DNA of 64,000 nucleotides, taken from Chitinophagales bacterium (GTDB lineage Bacteria > Bacteroidota > Bacteroidia > Chitinophagales > UBA2359). The stretch is taken from assembly GCA_041392475.1 (NCBI GenBank), contig JAWKLZ010000002.1:1744501-1808500 (forward strand), written 5' to 3'. Below, piece by piece: positions 16,989 through 26,000 of this stretch. A program made the position numbers and the translations under genes. The notes under the pieces were generated by a model. The model was not told the DNA's origin. It ran no database searches and saw nothing but the letters and a program-made list of their open reading frames with translations. Within the stretch, counting starts at the first letter, position 1, and each line of letters begins with the position of its first letter.

Positions 16989-18416
16989 ATGGCAACAAAA
17001 TTAATTGGGCGAACCAAAGAAATTGCACGTTTACAGGAAGCATTGGCATCTGATGAAGCCGAGATGATTTCTGTTATTGGTCGGCGAAGAGTAGGTAAGA
17101 CTTTTTTGATACAAGAGGTTTACAAAGAACACATTGTATTTGAAATATCGGGCATCCAAAATGCAGACAAAAACCAACAACTCCGAAACTTTATAGAACG
17201 ACTGATTGAGTTTTTTCCAGATACCGAGGTTCAACAACCCAAAGACTGGTTAGATGCTTTTTTTGTATTGGTACGTTTGCTACGAGCGCAAAAGGCAAAT
17301 AAAAAAAGGGTCGTATTTTTTGATGAAGTACCGTGGATAGCCACTCAAAAATCGGACTTTCTGAAAGGACTAAGCTACTTTTGGAATTCTTGGGCGGTTC
17401 GTCAAAATATCGTTGTCGTACTCTGTGGGTCAGCAGCTTCTTGGATGATTAAGAAGATTTTGAGAGACAAAGGAGGCTTACACAATCGAGTCACCCACCG
17501 CATTCGACTACAACCTTTTACGCTTTCCGAAACCGAAGCCTACCTCGAAAGTCGTGCTGTCTATTTCGACCATTACCAATTGCTCCAACTCTATATGGTG
17601 ATGGGTGGGATTCCTCACTATTTGAAGGAACTCAAAAGCGGTAAAAGTGCCATTCAAAACATCAATCAAATTTGCTTTAGTGAGGATGGTTTATTAAGTG
17701 ATGAGTTTCTAAGCCTTTACCCAGCTCTTTTTCACCGTTCTGATTACCATGTAGCCATCATTCGGGCATTGGCTACCAAACAAAGTGGTATGAACAGAGG
17801 TGAAATACTGGGGGCAGCAAAGTTACCTGATGGCGGTCGAGTCAGTCAAGTTCTGGATGAATTGTATCAATCAGGTTTTATTACCATGTACCCTCCTTTT
17901 GGAAAGAAGAAAAAAGGGCAAGTCTATCGTTTGATTGATGAGTATTCGCTGTTCTATTTGCGGTTTATCGAAAAAAACCTCCACAATCCTCCAAATTGGA
18001 CAAGCCTTAGTCAAACACAGCCCTACAAAATTTGGTGTGGCTATGCCTATGAAAATGTTTGCCTGAAACACATTGCTTACATTAAGAAAGCATTGGAGGT
18101 CAATGGCATTTATTCCACTACTTCCTCTTTTTTAAAACAAGGTGATGAAAACACACAAGGTACTCAAATTGATTTGGTGATTGACCGCAACGACCACATT
18201 ATCAATCTTTGTGAGGTCAAATTCTACAATGTTGAATTCACCGTCACGAAAGAGTATGCCCAAAAATTAAGAGAGAAAATTCGTGTTTTTCAAGAAACTA
18301 CCAAAACCAAAAAACAAATACAATTGGTGCTGATTACCACCTTTGGCTTGAAGCACAACAAACATAGTTTGGGTTTGGTGAATGCTGATTTTGGGATGGA
18401 GGTGTTTTTTGGTTGA
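16989..18416 (+). CDS. Archaeal-type AAA ATPase with DUF234-like C-terminus
   Basis: The 476 residues contain a P-loop GRRRVGKT (31-38), a Walker B RVVFFDEVPW (about 110-119), a sensor region VVLCGSAASWM, a winged-helix segment (about 245-310, RGEILGAAKLPDGGRVSQVL), and a C-terminal PD-(D/E)XK-like fold with TQIDLVIDR and NLCEVKFY, the DUF234 pattern. The start at 16989 (MATKLIGRTKEI) is chosen because the 16 residues before it lie within the palindrome. This family is common and often multi-copy in Bacteroidota and archaea and is suspected of being mobile or defence-related. Function unknown. It is not cotranscribed with the island genes that follow, which run on the other strand. Confidence 0.82.
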   Translation: MATKLIGRTKEIARLQEALASDEAEMISVIGRRRVGKTFLIQEVYKEHIVFEISGIQNADKNQQLRNFIERLIEFFPDTEVQQPKDWLDAFFVLVRLLRAQKANKKRVVFFDEVPWIATQKSDFLKGLSYFWNSWAVRQNIVVVLCGSAASWMIKKILRDKGGLHNRVTHRIRLQPFTLSETEAYLESRAVYFDHYQLLQLYMVMGGIPHYLKELKSGKSAIQNINQICFSEDGLLSDEFLSLYPALFHRSDYHVAIIRALATKQSGMNRGEILGAAKLPDGGRVSQVLDELYQSGFITMYPPFGKKKKGQVYRLIDEYSLFYLRFIEKNLHNPPNWTSLSQTQPYKIWCGYAYENVCLKHIAYIKKALEVNGIYSTTSSFLKQGDENTQGTQIDLVIDRNDHIINLCEVKFYNVEFTVTKEYAQKLREKIRVFQETTKTKKQIQLVLITTFGLKHNKHSLGLVNADFGMEVFFG

Positions 18417-18450
18417 GTGTCAGAATTAAACAGCAAATTTATTGAGGTTG

Positions 18451-18867
18451 CTACTCTTCCTTTGTGCAATCAACCACCTCTAAATCACTATTCCACTTCT
18501 CTTTCACTTCCTCAAATACCTCTCTCAACTCCACTGCAATTTCAGCAGGAGGATAACCCGACAAACCAAAAGCAATCATGCGTTCTGCTTCTCTGTAGTC
18601 ACTCGGATTAGGAGTAGGGAGATTCAACAACAAACAAGCAGCACTGCGAAACAAGACAGAACGACTTGGTTCTGTTTCATAGCTGTTTATCAACAACATA
18701 GCTGCCGCTTTTTCGTACTCAAAAGCAGCTTTGTATTTTGATTGAGCCGCTTCAAAATCTTCCTTTCTTTTGGCATGAAAGGCTTCATCGGCTAAGTGCA
18801 TTGCCTTGTTGTGCAATTCATCAATAGGGTTTATTGTGCTTGTTTTTTGAGGTTCTGCTGCAATCAT
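18451..18867 (-). CDS. Small helical hypothetical protein, third gene of ATPase-TOPRIM operon
   Basis: A 138-residue soluble protein of helical hairpins (MHLADEAFHAKRKEDFEAAQ, then KYKAAFEYEKAAAMLL), similar to a MIT/TPR-type bundle. No catalytic motif is seen. It lies 56 bp after the TOPRIM-like gene on the same strand and is likely part of the same transcript, so it could be an accessory or regulator of that module. Small proteins of this type also occur away from defence genes, so the association is tentative. Confidence 0.6.
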   Translation of the reverse strand: MIAAEPQKTSTINPIDELHNKAMHLADEAFHAKRKEDFEAAQSKYKAAFEYEKAAAMLLINSYETEPSRSVLFRSAACLLLNLPTPNPSDYREAERMIAFGLSGYPPAEIAVELREVFEEVKEKWNSDLEVVDCTKEE

Positions 18868-18923
18868 CGTTTTTTGATTTTTAAAGTTGGTCTGCTAAAT
18901 TCTACAAAAAAATAAAGGTCTTT

Positions 18924-19769
18924 TTATTCCAACTCTATTATCCCTCTAATAAAATGAATCAGTTTTTGCACATTCTCGTCAGCATTTATTTTTGTATTCG
19001 TAATATATTTACAGTCTGTAATCATCACACTATTACTCTTTCCTGGTTTTTGAAGTTGTCCAGTTATACCAATCAGTGCCTTTTGACGGCTAAATTTCTT
19101 AGGTCTATTTCCTTCAAATTTATCCATGTATTCTTCTGCTGCTGAAAAAACTGCTTCATTATCCTTCCGCATAAGCGGAATCAAATGGTCTTCTAAAGCT
19201 CCAGAACCTTCTTCATTTGCAAATACAAAGACACCAATACTTGTGCATTCATCCACATTTTTGTACGTTTGAATTGCTTGGTCAATTTGAAGTTTGGTAC
19301 AAAAATCAGGAAGTAATTCTTTGTAATGTTTTTGGATGGCTTCAATTCGATTGGAAATTGCCTCGTCTGCATCATAGAAAAACACAATCTGCAAGCTAAA
19401 TTCTTCAGTTTCTTCAAATTCTGAATCAATAGCAACTAAAAAAGATTCGATACAGGGACGGGCTAAATCATAACGGCTTTCGCCTCCTAATTGCCATATC
19501 ACGATGAAATGTTTATTCGGATTCGTTGGAGGTAATTTTTTTTGCAGGATATACCAAGGCAAAACGCCTATTCCCCTGTTCCAAGGGTCTGTATCGGATA
19601 AAGCAGAAGTCTTTGCCAATTCTGACACAATATATTTTCGTAAAACATCGGGGTAGTTATCTAAGGTTTGGTCTGTTTTATTGCTCCAACCATCTGCTTT
19701 CAACAACCTATAAATGTAAGGCGGTTCATCTTTGCCCTCACAAAAGAGTAAACTCAATGTCTTTGCCAT
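18924..19769 (-). CDS. TOPRIM-like protein (DUF3226/OLD-type nuclease candidate)
   Basis: The 281 residues have an N-terminal strand-plus-acid motif LLFCEGKDE (Glu11) and a later hydrophobic strand ending in FFYDADE (Asp133, Asp135), the Glu...DxD arrangement of TOPRIM metal sites. A lysine/glycine-rich segment GITGQLQKPGKSNS lies near 245. In OLD nucleases this domain cuts DNA; in PARIS the separate TOPRIM subunit (AriB) is a toxic effector held by its ATPase. Here the gene starts 6 bp after the ATPase stop, so the pair is almost certainly cotranscribed and probably forms a complex. Exact family (DUF3226 versus DUF4435) cannot be fixed by eye. Confidence 0.68.
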   Translation of the reverse strand: MAKTLSLLFCEGKDEPPYIYRLLKADGWSNKTDQTLDNYPDVLRKYIVSELAKTSALSDTDPWNRGIGVLPWYILQKKLPPTNPNKHFIVIWQLGGESRYDLARPCIESFLVAIDSEFEETEEFSLQIVFFYDADEAISNRIEAIQKHYKELLPDFCTKLQIDQAIQTYKNVDECTSIGVFVFANEEGSGALEDHLIPLMRKDNEAVFSAAEEYMDKFEGNRPKKFSRQKALIGITGQLQKPGKSNSVMITDCKYITNTKINADENVQKLIHFIRGIIELE

Positions 19770-19775
19770 AATTGA

Positions 19776-21380
19776 TTAGCCTCTTAAATCCAGTGAAAAA
19801 TTCTCAATTTGCAACTGCAGCTTTCTGCCTACTGCTTTTTTGTAGGTAACCTCTCCATTTTTTCGCTCTAATCTAAAGCCAGTTATTTGCTCATTTTTAT
19901 AATCGTTCTCAAAAAATGCTTTTATGCACTCATTACTATGTGTAGAGACAAACAATTGAACATTAAAGCGTTCTGCCAATATTTGTAGGAATTTAGTGAA
20001 TTTAACGAGCAAAGTATGGTGGATAGCATTTTCAATTTCATCTATACAAAGAACACCATTTTCCGCTGCGGCTACCATCATTGAAATATAAAAAATACGC
20101 TGTACCCCATCTCCAAATTCCGTTAAATCCATTGTTCTATCTGCCCGACTGCTATTTGAGTGTGTCACCAAAAATCTAAATTGTGAGCCTTCTCCTACTT
20201 TATCAATATCTTGTATATTATCATCAATATTGTTTCTAATAAATGCTATAATTTCGTTAAAAACACCTTTTTCGACTGCAATTTCATGGTAATGTTGAAT
20301 TATTTGACGGTCCATTAATGAAAAAGGGTTTGACATTACTATTCTACAAATGCTTTTAGTTTTTTCATAATATAAAACAGCTTCTTTTCTATCATATAGA
20401 TGTGTAGTCGTAGTTAAAACTTCCTCATTGAAGGTAGCAGATAATTTCACAGAACTTAAATAATCCGTTCTATCAAGAGTAGCATCATTATCTATGAATT
20501 TCTTTATTTCTATCGCACAATTTTTGTTGTCAAATACACCTGATAAGTTTAATTTTGAAGGAAGAATTTTACTAAACCATTCGGTAGGAATGCCTTGTAA
20601 GAATTTACCTCTTCGTTGATAAACATCATATAATCCATTCACATCATTCAAATGACACAATAAATTGATTGCTTCCAAAAAAGAAGTTTTACCTGTATTA
20701 TTTTCTCCTGCAATGATGTTCACTTTATTAAAAGAACCGACTTCTAAATTGGGAGCAAAGTGTTTGTATTGTTTTAGTGATATAGATTCTAATTGACTAG
20801 AAGGGAAATCATAAATAACATCAATGGGCATTGAAGTTTCTGTAAGTAAACGGTTACTGTAATTAACAATTTGCGTTTTATTTAAATCTTTTATTACATC
20901 TGTAATTTTTTTCAAAAACACATTATAATTAGAGTTCACCCCTCTATCTTCAAACTCCAATTTTATATCTTTCGCCTTTTGCTTCACTAATGTAACTGGA
21001 ACGTTTTCAAATATTTTTGGATTTAATTCTCCTATATCATAATCTTCATCTTTAAATTTTCTTTCCATGAATTTCAGTGCTGCAACATTCCTATTTCCTT
21101 TCAAGGTAAAATAATATCCATTATGCGTTTCCTTAACTTGAATTTGGTGAAATTCAACGTAGCCATTAACTTTGAAACTTTGCAATAAATTCTCAATATA
21201 CTGATTTTTATCTCCACAAAGATAGCGAAATATACTATTTTGAATAACGTCTCCTTCAATCAGTTCATAGTTTACCTTCATGGATTGAGAGGTATCAGTA
21301 GATGGAGAATCATGAGAATGTAACAATAATTTATTAAGAGGAACTTTTATGCGTTCTTGATTTTTATTTTTAACAGACAT
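19776..21380 (-). CDS. OLD-like AAA ATPase with ParB-like N-terminal domain
   Basis: The 534 residues count from the ATG at 21380 (MSVKNKNQER); a TTG seven codons upstream overlaps the promoter box and is less likely. Residues about 65-105 resemble a ParB/Srx-type fold: FKVNGYVEFHQIQVKE, then LKGNRNVAALKFM, like the GxRR.AA motif. The ATPase follows: Walker A AGENNTGKTSF (224-234), signature-like LTEFGDGVQRIFYI (419-432), Walker B LCIDEIENAIHH (444-455), switch histidine LFVSTHSNE (476-484). It lacks its own TOPRIM domain, which is supplied by the next gene. The layout resembles PARIS AriA-AriB or a split OLD, but the ParB-like front is unusual. It is inferred to be an anti-phage sensor. Confidence 0.75.
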   Translation of the reverse strand: MSVKNKNQERIKVPLNKLLLHSHDSPSTDTSQSMKVNYELIEGDVIQNSIFRYLCGDKNQYIENLLQSFKVNGYVEFHQIQVKETHNGYYFTLKGNRNVAALKFMERKFKDEDYDIGELNPKIFENVPVTLVKQKAKDIKLEFEDRGVNSNYNVFLKKITDVIKDLNKTQIVNYSNRLLTETSMPIDVIYDFPSSQLESISLKQYKHFAPNLEVGSFNKVNIIAGENNTGKTSFLEAINLLCHLNDVNGLYDVYQRRGKFLQGIPTEWFSKILPSKLNLSGVFDNKNCAIEIKKFIDNDATLDRTDYLSSVKLSATFNEEVLTTTTHLYDRKEAVLYYEKTKSICRIVMSNPFSLMDRQIIQHYHEIAVEKGVFNEIIAFIRNNIDDNIQDIDKVGEGSQFRFLVTHSNSSRADRTMDLTEFGDGVQRIFYISMMVAAAENGVLCIDEIENAIHHTLLVKFTKFLQILAERFNVQLFVSTHSNECIKAFFENDYKNEQITGFRLERKNGEVTYKKAVGRKLQLQIENFSLDLRG

Positions 21381-21398
21381 ATTGTTATTGAGTATTTT

Positions 21399-21406
21399 CA
21401 AATGTA
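21399..21406 (-). promoter_or_regulatory. Promoter -7 box of the ATPase-TOPRIM operon
   Basis: TACATTTG on the minus strand. A second box, TATATTTG, lies at 21435-21442. The proximal one leaves only about a dozen nt of leader before the ATG at 21380. Confidence 0.5.
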
Positions 21407-21481
21407 TATATCTAAAATTTCTTTTAAAGTTCTACAAATATAGCCTTTTTAGTGAACTTTCATTTAACCATCTATTTTCCG

Positions 21482-21489
21482 TAAATTTG
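21482..21489 (+). promoter_or_regulatory. Promoter -7 box of the 69-residue gene
   Basis: TAAATTTG fits TAnnTTTG, 24 bp before the ATG at 21513. It is divergent from the ATPase operon promoters. Confidence 0.5.
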
Positions 21490-21512
21490 AAATCCATCAT
21501 CAAAAAATCAAA

Positions 21513-21722
21513 ATGGAAAATCCTAAAATAGAAGACGGCAGAATTGCAAGAGTCTCTGATATACCCGAACAAATCGAGGAACTCAATAAAATGATAGCAT
21601 TACACAAAGGAAAATTGGGCAGTTCTTCCATGTTGTCTCAATACGAATACATGAAAAGCGAGTTTACCCAAGAACTCCATATCATTCTTCAATCTTTTCA
21701 AATTACACTACAAGCGGCTTAG
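21513..21722 (+). CDS. Small hypothetical protein
   Basis: A 69-residue, helix-rich polypeptide (MENPKIEDGRIARV...) with no signal peptide and no recognised family. A middle segment, EQIEELNKMIALHKGK, could form a short coiled coil. A consensus promoter box precedes it and it is divergent from the ATPase/TOPRIM operon, so it could be a regulator or a stand-alone gene. Support is the promoter, plausible composition and a clean start. Confidence 0.5.
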   Translation: MENPKIEDGRIARVSDIPEQIEELNKMIALHKGKLGSSSMLSQYEYMKSEFTQELHIILQSFQITLQAA

Positions 21723-22092
21723 GCACAGAGCATAAATATGGGGCATTTTCTATGAACAAAAGAAAAGCCCTGCAACCAAAAGGTTACAAAGCTTCATTAT
21801 ACTGCGTATTATTGTTCTTCCGTCAATGAACAGGCACTGTCTCCTTGCGATTTACAGAAAAAGGAATTTTCTCCGTTGCGATTTCAATTCCTTCAATATT
21901 CATATTCGCTTTCATCTACTTCTGTTGCATTATTTTTTTTTTATTTAAAATAAAGTTTATTTTTTTCTCTCCTACTGTTAATGTTTTCCAAAAAAACGCA
22001 ACTGTATATATAGAAGTACTTCCCAAACCTTTGTTAAGGGAAATACGAGTTCTTGATTAATCCAAATTTCATAATTTTTTAAAACATTTTCA
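21723..22092. other. Intergenic region before the IPTL-CTERM locus
   Basis: This 370-bp AT-rich stretch has no supported gene. It contains long T and A runs near 21930-21970. A 71-codon frame there (21845-22060) has poor composition and is not called. Confidence 0.4.
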
Positions 22093-22645
22093 ATGAACAA
22101 TTTCAACAAAATGGCGATTTTCAGCCCAACAACCCAACAACCCAACAACCCAACAACCCAACAGCCCAATCCTTAGTCTATTTTTCAAAACTTGTCTTAT
22201 AGTATTGGCTTTGTGTCTTGGCAATGCTCCTATTATTGCCCAGCCAGATTCTTTTACAATCACAGGATGTACAAATTCTGGTGCTAACATGGATGGAACT
22301 TATACTCGGTCTGCTACAGATCTTGAGGGATGCCCTTGTTATGAAAGAATCACGGATAATAGAGCTATCGGTTATTACTCGATTGCGAATGAATGGGCTT
22401 ATAGTATAAATCCTTGTGCCACCTTTGCTGCCGTATTGGCAGTATATGGATATACCGATTGTGATATTACAACGGCTACAACTAGTGCATGTGACCCTGC
22501 TACAACACTTACCGTAGCTGGTGGTGCAGATGTTCCCACCCTTTCCCAATGGGGTTTGATTGTTCTTGCCTTATTGCTGATGACCGCAGGGACATTGTAT
22601 TTATTGCAGCCGAAGTTTAGAGGAGGTTTTGAACAAAAACGCTAG
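22093..22645 (+). CDS. IPTL-CTERM secreted protein, currently out of frame with its ATG
   Basis: The reading frame that ends at 22645 encodes a signal peptide (LSLFFKTCLIVLALCLG, cleavage near APIIAQ), a Cys/Thr-rich exported domain of about 110 residues, and a C-terminal VPTLSQWGLIVLALLLM plus a basic tail, the IPTL-CTERM sorting signal. No ATG or GTG precedes the signal peptide in that frame. The only nearby ATGs (22093, 22111) are one base out of phase and read through an (CCCAACAA)n tract into a stop at about 22174. Adding one 8-bp unit or removing two would join ATG and signal peptide. A TTG at 22205 could start a truncated product lacking most of the signal peptide. The function of the mature domain is unknown. 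Confidence 0.6.
22125..22170 (+). repeat. 8-bp tandem repeat (CCCAACAA)n
   Basis: Four perfect units (22125-22156), one with a single change (22157-22164) and a partial unit. All three frames of the repeat are free of stops. It lies between the ATG codons and the signal-peptide-coding region of the IPTL-CTERM gene, so slippage would switch its frame. Confidence 0.9.
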
Positions 22646-22729
22646 ATGAAAAGGAACTAAAACCACAAATGAGTTCTTTTCCATCTATAAGTTTCCCGAT
22701 TCTCGGGACAGGCTATGTTCAAAAAATAA

Positions 22730-22969
22730 GGGTGCATCCCAAATTGTCATGCTTTGAAAAATTATTTGGCAACTGGTGACGGTGCTACGCACCTTAAAAA
22801 CTTTTTATCTTCCATGCTCTACAAACAGAGTCGGAGCTATGCTCCTAAGGAATTGCTTATCAGGAGCGTAGCTCTGACCATGTTTGTAGGACATTATTGG
22901 AGAAGTAAATAGAAAGTACAGCGTACCGATACCGTTCAGTTCCACCTTGCGACAATTTGAGATGCACCC
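22730..22969. mobile_element. MITE-like element with 19-bp terminal inverted repeats
   Basis: The 19-bp ends at 22730-22748 and 22951-22969 are inverted repeats matching at 18 of 19 positions (GGGTGCATCCCAAATTGTC and complement). Inside is a nested inverted repeat at 22830-22846 and 22862-22878 (15 of 17), flanked by CTACAAACA/TGTTTGTAG. It has no coding capacity, so it would need a transposase in trans. One end sequence recurs alone at 58417-58435. Confidence 0.6.
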
Positions 22970-22980
22970 AAAAATAATGC

Positions 22981-23021
22981 AAGCCCGACCTGTATTAGAA
23001 TATACAGGTCGGGCTTTTTTT
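22981..23021 (+). terminator. Strong hairpin terminator
   Basis: A perfect 15-bp stem (AAGCCCGACCTGTAT at 22981-22995 with complement 23002-23016) and a 6-nt loop, followed by T7 on the plus strand. It lies between the IPTL-CTERM locus and the convergent gltB and may serve both. Confidence 0.8.
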
Positions 23022-23049
23022 GTTCTATTGAAATCTAATGAAGTAGAAT

Positions 23050-26000
23050 TTAAGAAACAGAAACCAGCCCCTCTTTCCTCTTATTTACAGAAATAACTCT
23101 TTTGGGTTCTACTTCTTCAATATTCGCCTTCTCCCTCTGCTCCTCCAATGCCCGCTTATAATCACCAGGCATCACCTTCACAAAACTCTTCACAGCCTCA
23201 CTCCAATCCTCCAAAAGCTCTTTCGCCACCTCACTATCCGTATATTCCAAGTGACTACTCACCATTCCCTTCAAAACTTGAAAGTCATCCTCACCCATTT
23301 CATCAAAATCCGCATCATCATTGCAGTGAGCCTTAAAGGTATTGTTTGGATTGTAAACATAAGCAATACCACCACTCATTCCAGCAGCAAAATTGCGCCC
23401 AGTTTCACCCAAAATCACTACTCGTCCGCCAGTCATATACTCACAGCCATGATCGCCAATACCTTCAACAACAGCAGTTACACCCGAATTTCGCACACAA
23501 AAACGCTCACCAGCCTTGCCGCTAATATACGCCTCACCAGAAGTCGCTCCATAAAAAGCCACATTGCCGATAATCATGTTTTCAGAAGCCTTCAAAACCG
23601 CTTTTTTATCTGGATAAATCCTCAATTTTGCGCCCGACAAACCCTTACCAAAATAATCATTCGCTTCTCCCTCCAATTCAAACGTAATACCTTTGGCACT
23701 AAAAGCTGCAAAACTTTGTCCAGCCGAACCCTTGAATTTTAGATGAATCGTATCGTCAGGCAAATATTCACCGCCGTATTTTTTGGCAATTTCATTGGAG
23801 AGCATTGTCCCAACCGTTCTATCCGTGTTGATTACCTTCAATTCCGCATACACCTTTTCGCCTTTCTCCAAAGCAGGTTTTGCGAGTTCCAACAACTTCC
23901 AATCTATCACCTCCTCAATACCGTGGTCTTGTTCGATTTGTTTGTAAAGACCCGCTTCTTCTCCTTCTTTTTGATGGTGTAAAATGGGGGAAAGGTCAAG
24001 ATATTCCGCTTTCCAATTCGGTAAATTTTCACGCACCTTCAATGTGTCCACCTGACCCACCATTTCATTGATGGTTCTAAAACCCAATTCTGCCATAATC
24101 TCACGAAGGTCTTGCGCCAAGAAAGTGAAGAAATTGATAAGATATTCCACTTTGCCATTGAAGCGAGCCCTCAGGTTTTCATCTTGAGTAGCTACGCCCA
24201 CAGGACAGGTATTCAAATGGCATTTTCGCATCATAATGCAGCCTTCTACCACCAAAGCAGCCGTTGCAACACCCCATTCTTCTGCACCCAAAAGAGTTGC
24301 CACCGCCAAATCTCGACCTGTGCGAATTTGACCATCCGTTTGAAGCGTCACCCGATTCCGCAATTTGTTTTTCACCAAAGTTTGGTGTGCTTCCGACAAA
24401 CCCAATTCCCACGGCAAACCTGCATGGCGAATAGAACTCAAAGGAGATGCCCCCGTTCCGCCATCGTGTCCTGCAATCAAAATCACATCTGCATGAGCCT
24501 TTGCTACTCCTGCTGCAACGACTCCAACACCTGCTTCAGACACCAGTTTTACATTGATTCTTGCGGCACGATTCGCATTTTTGAGGTCGTAAATCAACTG
24601 CGCCAAATCTTCAATGGAGTAAATATCGTGGTGAGGCGGTGGAGAAATCAAGCCAACACCTGGCGTAGAGTGTCGCACCTCACCAATCCACTCATTGACC
24701 TTATGACCAGGCAATTGTCCACCTTCTCCAGGTTTCGCACCCTGAGCCATTTTGATTTGCAGTTCATCGGCATTGGTCAAATATTCAGTCGTCACACCAA
24801 AACGCCCCGAAGCCACTTGTTTGATGGCAGAACGCATCGAATCTCCATTCTCCAAAGGTTGATAACGGCTCGCATCTTCACCCCCTTCTCCACTATTGCT
24901 TTTGCCTCCAATGCGGTTCATTGCAATCGCCAGCGTTGTATGCGCTTCATAAGAAATGGAACCAAAAGACATTGCACCTGTTGCAAAACGTTTGAAGATG
25001 TTTTCAATAGGCTCTACTTCTTCAATTGGAATAGATGGGCGATTTTTATTGAAGTCCATCAAGCCCCGAAGTGTACAGGCTTTCTTCAATTGGTCATTGA
25101 TGATTTTGGCGTATTTTTGATAGGCGGTATAGTCGTTGAGGCGAGTCGAATATTGCAGTAAATGAATGGATTGCGGATTGAAAAGGTGAAATTCTCCACG
25201 TCTTTTCCATTGATACAGACCACCTACTTCGAGTCGAGGAGCAGGAATCGGAAACTCAGGGAAAGCCAGCTTGTGGCGAATCAATACTTCTTTAGCAATG
25301 CCATCAAAGTCCAAACCGCCAATGCGTGAAATCGTGCCTTTGAAGCATTTTTCTATCACTTTTTTGGAAAGCCCCAAGGCTTCAAAAATTTGTGCACCGC
25401 AATAAGAATGTAAAGTAGAAATGCCAATTTTGGAGAAAATCTTCAACAGTTCCTTGTTGACCGCTTTGATGTAGTTTTTCATCATTTTTTCTTGCGGAAA
25501 ATCTTCTGGTACAAATTTGTATTCCTTCAATGTTGTCAGTGTTTCCAAGGCAAGGTAAGGATTCACCGCACTTGCTCCAAAACCAATCAAAGTCGCAAAA
25601 TGATGGGTTTCACGTACATCACCTGCTTCTACTACAATTGAAGCCTTAGCACGCAAGCCTTTTTTGATGAGGTGGTGGTGAATCGCACCCGTAGCTAAGA
25701 GCGAAGGAATGGGTGCATAAAGTTCGGTAACAACCCTATCTGAGAGAATCAAAATATTGGCACCCAGCTTGATAGCTTCCTCCGCTTCAATACAAATTCG
25801 GTCTATTGCATACTCCAATCTATCTTTGCGTCCATCGGCTCTAAAGAAAATGTTGATTTTTCGTGCTTTGAAGTACGTATGTTGTACATAGAGTAGTTGT
25901 GCCAATTCTTCGTTGGTTAACACAGGCTGAGGAATGTGAATTTGGCGGCAATGGGCAGGTGTTTCCTCTAAAACATTGAGGTGTGTGCCGACTTGTGTGA

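Noticed and set aside
18451..18867. Toxin-antitoxin pair with the DUF234-type ATPase
   Set aside because: The genes are on opposite strands and neither protein has toxin or antitoxin motifs.
19776..21401. Calling the operon a bona fide PARIS or Gabija system
   Set aside because: The motifs resemble PARIS/OLD but the family assignment of the TOPRIM gene and the ParB-like region could not be confirmed by eye.
21845..22060. 71-codon plus frame after the small gene
   Set aside because: Poly-Phe/Ile/Lys from an AT-rich tract; no start support.
22205..22645. Simple TTG-start IPTL-CTERM gene
   Set aside because: A start at 22205 removes most of the signal peptide; the phase-shift reading explains the sequence better, though it is not proven.
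24112..25161. Long open frame (349 codons) on the plus strand inside gltB
   Set aside because: Antisense shadow of gltB. Composition is Cys/His/Arg-rich and unlike a real protein, and gltB is certain.
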